DNA of 64,000 nucleotides. Source: Siphonodentalium dalli (lineage: Eukaryota; Mollusca; Scaphopoda; Gadilida; Siphonodentaliidae). Position 1 is the first letter of the stretch. Each line of letters opens with the position of its first letter. The stretch spans positions 184,553,956 through 184,617,955 of the forward strand of contig CP136063.1 in NCBI GenBank assembly GCA_032622095.1, read 5' to 3'. The notes beneath the pieces are model-generated. The model did not search any database and was not told where the DNA came from. It saw only the letters and a program-made list of their open reading frames with translations. Positions 60,874 to 64,000 of the stretch are shown one piece after another. The position numbers and the translations under genes are program-made.

Positions 60874-61838
60874 GAGGGTGACGACCCCCCTTTTCGTACG
60901 CCGGGTGCGGGGTCTGTTATGGCGTATTCCGGATGCCAGACCACCGTACGCCGGATGCCGTCAGGCACATATATCGGATGCCGGATGCTTCCATTGATAA
61001 TTTTTCTTGACGTTAAACAGCAAAAACACAACGAAATTACGTCCGCTAATTTATATTTCTTTGCTCGGACACTCTATTTCCCACAATTTAGCTAATTATA
61101 CGTCTCGTTATCACATCTGACATATCTAAATAGTGATAATTAATATTTAGTACCTACTGTTAAAATAAATCGCAATGCTGATCTGCGATATCGGTTTGTT
61201 ATATTATCCGATAGAATTGTCGCCCATCTGATGTCTGCTTGGCAATAATTTTGAATATGTAATTAATTTTTAATAAATTTTGAAAAATGTATTTAGAAGC
61301 CTGCATGCGACTTCAATTTAATAACACCATTAAAACTTCAACGGAGAAGACAATCTAAGTACAATCAGGGCGGTGTTGACAAAAGAATATGCCCTGGCCT
61401 TGGCGAATGGCGAATGGGTTAAGACACTCGGAGTCTCGAACTACAGGTTCAAAGTTGCACTGAAGAGGCTTGAAAAAGATCCCGAGTCTCCAAATGGAAG
61501 ATTTTTTACAGGCGGAGACGGAGAAAGAGTGGCATGGACATATGTACTGTATCGACATGGAATGCAGGGAGGCGACAAGTGCCAAATATTTACAAGTTCA
61601 CGGATATGAAATAATATGCTACAAAATATAATTGGGCGGGACCATGAGTGCCCGTGCCTCACAAATGCTTCAATAATTAATCACTGATCAAATTGCATGA
61701 TATTGCGAGTGTGTGGTGTGACATGATGAGGTGTTTGTAAACATGAATTATTATAATCTTAACTCCTAGAGTTATGTGAAATCATAACATTGTTAGATTT
61801 ATTATACTATACTGCACATGTATAATGCTATACGTTTG

Positions 61839-62237
61839 TTAAAGGTACTCAATCCGAATAAACGCTCGCAAATTACTATTTCCTTGGCTTCGGGGGCGGG
61901 GGGGTAAAACATATTTGATTCGAGTCGAGGAACCCATCCATCACAGCTCAGAGTGATCAAATATCCATTGACCAAATTGCGGGTAAAGATGGATAACTCT
62001 AAAATCAAGTGGCTTTTTGTGTTAGATATTTGACAAACCGGCAAAATTTCGTTGAACAAAATGTTGATAAATAACAGGTTTTGCAGGGTTTTGTGGAATT
62101 TTATACTATAGTTGATTGTGCTTTTCGTTATATTTGGGCAATTATTAGATTATGATAACTGAAGCGGCATTTCAAAACATGTTGTCGTTTTTGTTGGAAT
62201 GTGATGATATGGAGACCCTCTGATTGAGTACCTTTAA
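61839..62237. mobile_element. TTAA element, AGGYAC family, nested
   Basis: 399 bp, TTAA-AGGTACTCAATCCGA at the left and, inverted, TCTGATTGAGTACCTTTAA at the right; the same family as 25619-26085. Confidence 0.82.
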
Positions 62238-62458
62238 TTTGAAATATTAAATATTAAAAAGATGTTAGTTTTCTATTTGCGTGTCCCTGGTGTTCAATAC
62301 TACCGTGTACGACCATGAACGGTCACCCAAGATTTGCTATATATGTGGTTTCCGCACGTATGCCACTTCAACTTCTCCTCATTCAGTATATTATACCACT
62401 CCTGTCATTTGGAACATGGTCTATGCCTTTCACCCCCACCCAATATGTCATGTCATTA

Positions 62459-62711
62459 TAACTCGCGGCCATATTAGATCCACCATGCATGCAGGTCCGG
62501 TTCCATGGTATCAGAGATTCTTCCATGCAGTCCCGGTTGTTTTATTGCTACAGATCAAAGTTCTGGCCGGGAGTAGCATTTCCATATGTGGAGCTTTTGA
62601 ATATTCATGACTTCCATTTATGTCATATATGGAAATGCTACTCCAAAACTTTGAACTGTAGCAGTAAAACCACGGAACCGGACCTGGTGGATCCAATATG
62701 GCCGCGAGTAA
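62459..62711. mobile_element. Foldback MITE, nested
   Basis: Arms with ACTCGCGGCCATATT, GATCCACCA, GGTCCGGTTCC and GGAGTAGCATTTCCATAT are inverted; the left arm carries a ~40-bp internal duplication of CCATGCAGTCCCGG type. Confidence 0.82.
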
Positions 62712-62985
62712 GTTAGATAGGGCGTATATATATGTATGATATGAGATCATACATTTAGTAAAAAGTTTAATCTTTCCGTAAAGCTGCTAAATCAAATCAT
62801 TACTAGTCAATACGGAGACTAATTCCAATACCTCATGCCAACGTTCACTTCGTTCCCGAGTCTGTTTTCAATAAATTTAATCAAATAGTATTCCGGATGC
62901 CGCCTCTCTGTTATGGCGTATTCCGGATGCCGGGGTCCATTTTAAGCCGGATGCCGGATGCCAGGGGAGGGGGGTCGTCACCCTC

Positions 62986-63351
62986 ATTCTTAAGCTTGAT
63001 GTGAGTTGGGTGACATCTCAATGTGCCAGTCCGATAGCCATTTTCGATAAAGCGTAATATATTTTTCACGCGCATGTGATCCGGCATTTTCAGACAATTT
63101 CAGTATACATGTATCTCGCTTATTTTTGCTAGATCAAGTCAAGGAAGGACGCGTTTCGGCACGCGGTAGATTTATTGGCATTTTGAAGTTTCAGTGAAAA
63201 CCTGGTATGAAAATTATTAAGTTCCTGTATACAGCTCGCCCTGTTTTTGGATAAACCGACTCCGTGCTCTTCCTTGTGAACCAATCTGAATCTCGGGTAC
63301 ATTTCGCGCCAAGTATAAGACCAGGAATAAACATTGACGTAAACCTTATCG
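62986..63351. other. No recognisable feature
   Basis: Spacer only. Confidence 0.4.
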
Positions 63352-63751
63352 TTAACCCTTTACCCAACATAAGGGCCCTGTGCCAATGCATTCTCTTATA
63401 TATGCGAGTCGACCATAGGTCGCCTCGCATATATAAGAGAATGCATTGGCTTAACACATTAAAAATTATAAAATTGTTAAAGAATGTAAGAAAAAATGGT
63501 AAAAAGTGTTAAAAACAGATTTTGTTTAGGCCAATGCATTCTCTTATATATGCGAGGCGACCTATGGTCGACTCGCATATATAAGAGAATGCATTGGCAC
63601 AAGGCATAACTGTAACTATCACAATGTGGTCAAGGAGCCGGTTCGAATTATATCCATATTTGTATGGTTCTATTGAGACAGACCGAAGATATTTTAGGCT
63701 GTTGAAGCTTTATTTGGCCGGTTTTGGCCGGTTTGTTGGGTAAAGGGTTAA
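63352..63751. mobile_element. TTAACCCTTT element with two hairpins, copy 3
   Basis: 400 bp, TTAA at both ends, palindromes at 63384-63451 and 63531-63599; same orientation as 29233-29626. Confidence 0.88.
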
Positions 63752-63929
63752 AGAACATACATCGATGATATGTCCCAAAATTGCCAGAGCCATTTGTTGT
63801 ATTAACAGGGTACAGAATTTCTTTCCTGGAGATGCACTCCGAGCATTATATTATGCTCTGATCCACAGCCATCTAGTATATTGAATTCAAATTTGGAGTC
63901 ACGAAGTCCAGCAAATCATTCATATTACA

Positions 63930-64000
63930 AACAAGGCAGTCAATGTCTATGGAGTCGCTTACTCGACTGCAAAGACTGAGAAGACTGGGATTCTGAAGAC
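63930..64000. repeat. ACAAGGCAGTC dispersed repeat, copy 4 (cut by window end)
   Basis: Blocks GTCGCTTACTCGACTG and GAGAAGACTGGGATTCTGAA match the other three copies. Confidence 0.75.

Larger units (their letters stand above)
60874..62985. mobile_element. 2.1-kb TIR element with CCGGATGCC subterminal repeats
   Basis: It begins GAGGGTGACGACCCCCCT and ends with the inverse. ATTCTT flanks it exactly on both sides (60868-60873 and 62986-62991), a 6-bp target duplication. CCGGATGCC or CGCCGG-TGC motifs cluster within ~120 bp of both ends (60898-60985 and 62890-62963). No transposase is recognised; a 78-codon plus frame (61373-61609) inside resembles nothing known to me. Two smaller elements are nested within. 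Confidence 0.82.

Noticed and set aside
61373-61609. 78-residue plus-strand frame as a transposase remnant
   Set aside because: No recognisable catalytic or DNA-binding motif.
63630-63660. GGTTCGAAT as a tRNA T-arm or SINE B box
   Set aside because: No partner A box or cloverleaf, and it lies within a TTAACCCTTT element.

Overview
The window reads as AT-rich, repeat-dense, gene-poor nuclear DNA of a marine lophotrochozoan, most likely a bivalve mollusc. The grounds are a metazoan secreted IL-17-type cytokine, a eukaryotic sterol reductase, CCHC-type LINE reverse transcriptase debris, very many MITEs and palindromes, and dispersed repeats with GGACGGAC runs ending in a CAGGTGAGCTAA motif. I recall such repeats from bivalve genomic sequence but could not search for them. 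There is no operon structure, rRNA, tRNA or CRISPR array.

Two protein-coding genes are convincing. At 10870-11403 (minus) is a complete 177-residue IL-17 family cytokine with signal peptide. At 30497-31969 (minus) is a complete 490-residue 7-dehydrocholesterol reductase (DHCR7), whose whole coding sequence lies in one exon behind a good splice acceptor. Its motifs look more like the plant DWF5 type than the vertebrate type. No functional link between the two genes is visible.

The remainder is mostly mobile-element sediment. 0.5-9.4 kb: a GAT microsatellite, two 460-bp TIR elements, a duplicated block and LINE 3' tails. 12.2-16 kb: a decayed LINE (13.8-15.9 kb) inside a pair of ~60-bp inverted arms, one arm interrupted by a 900-bp TIR element whose pre-insertion site can be read from the other arm. 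17.5-26 kb, 33.8-35.3 kb, 40.9 kb and 61.8 kb: non-autonomous elements flanked by TTAA with AGGYAC-like ends. 23.1, 28.1, 29.2 and 63.4 kb: a second TTAA family beginning CCCTTT or similar and carrying large palindromes. 38.8-40.6 kb: two Harbinger-like elements with TAA and TTA duplications. 42.7-48.9 kb and 55.5-57.9 kb: dispersed GGACGGAC repeats. 49.1-49.8 kb and 58.9-59.8 kb: ~145-bp and ~179-bp tandem arrays. 51.2-55.2 kb: an array of CTAG-starting repeats inserted into the AT tract of a palindromic element. 60.9-63.0 kb: a 2.1-kb TIR element with a 6-bp target duplication and nested insertions.

I found no complete autonomous transposase and no clearly new multi-gene system. The most notable items are the plant-type DHCR7, the readable nested insertions, the TTAA element families with unusual internal motif arrays, and a repeat array rich in sequences matching nuclear-receptor (ERR) and NRF-1 binding consensuses.
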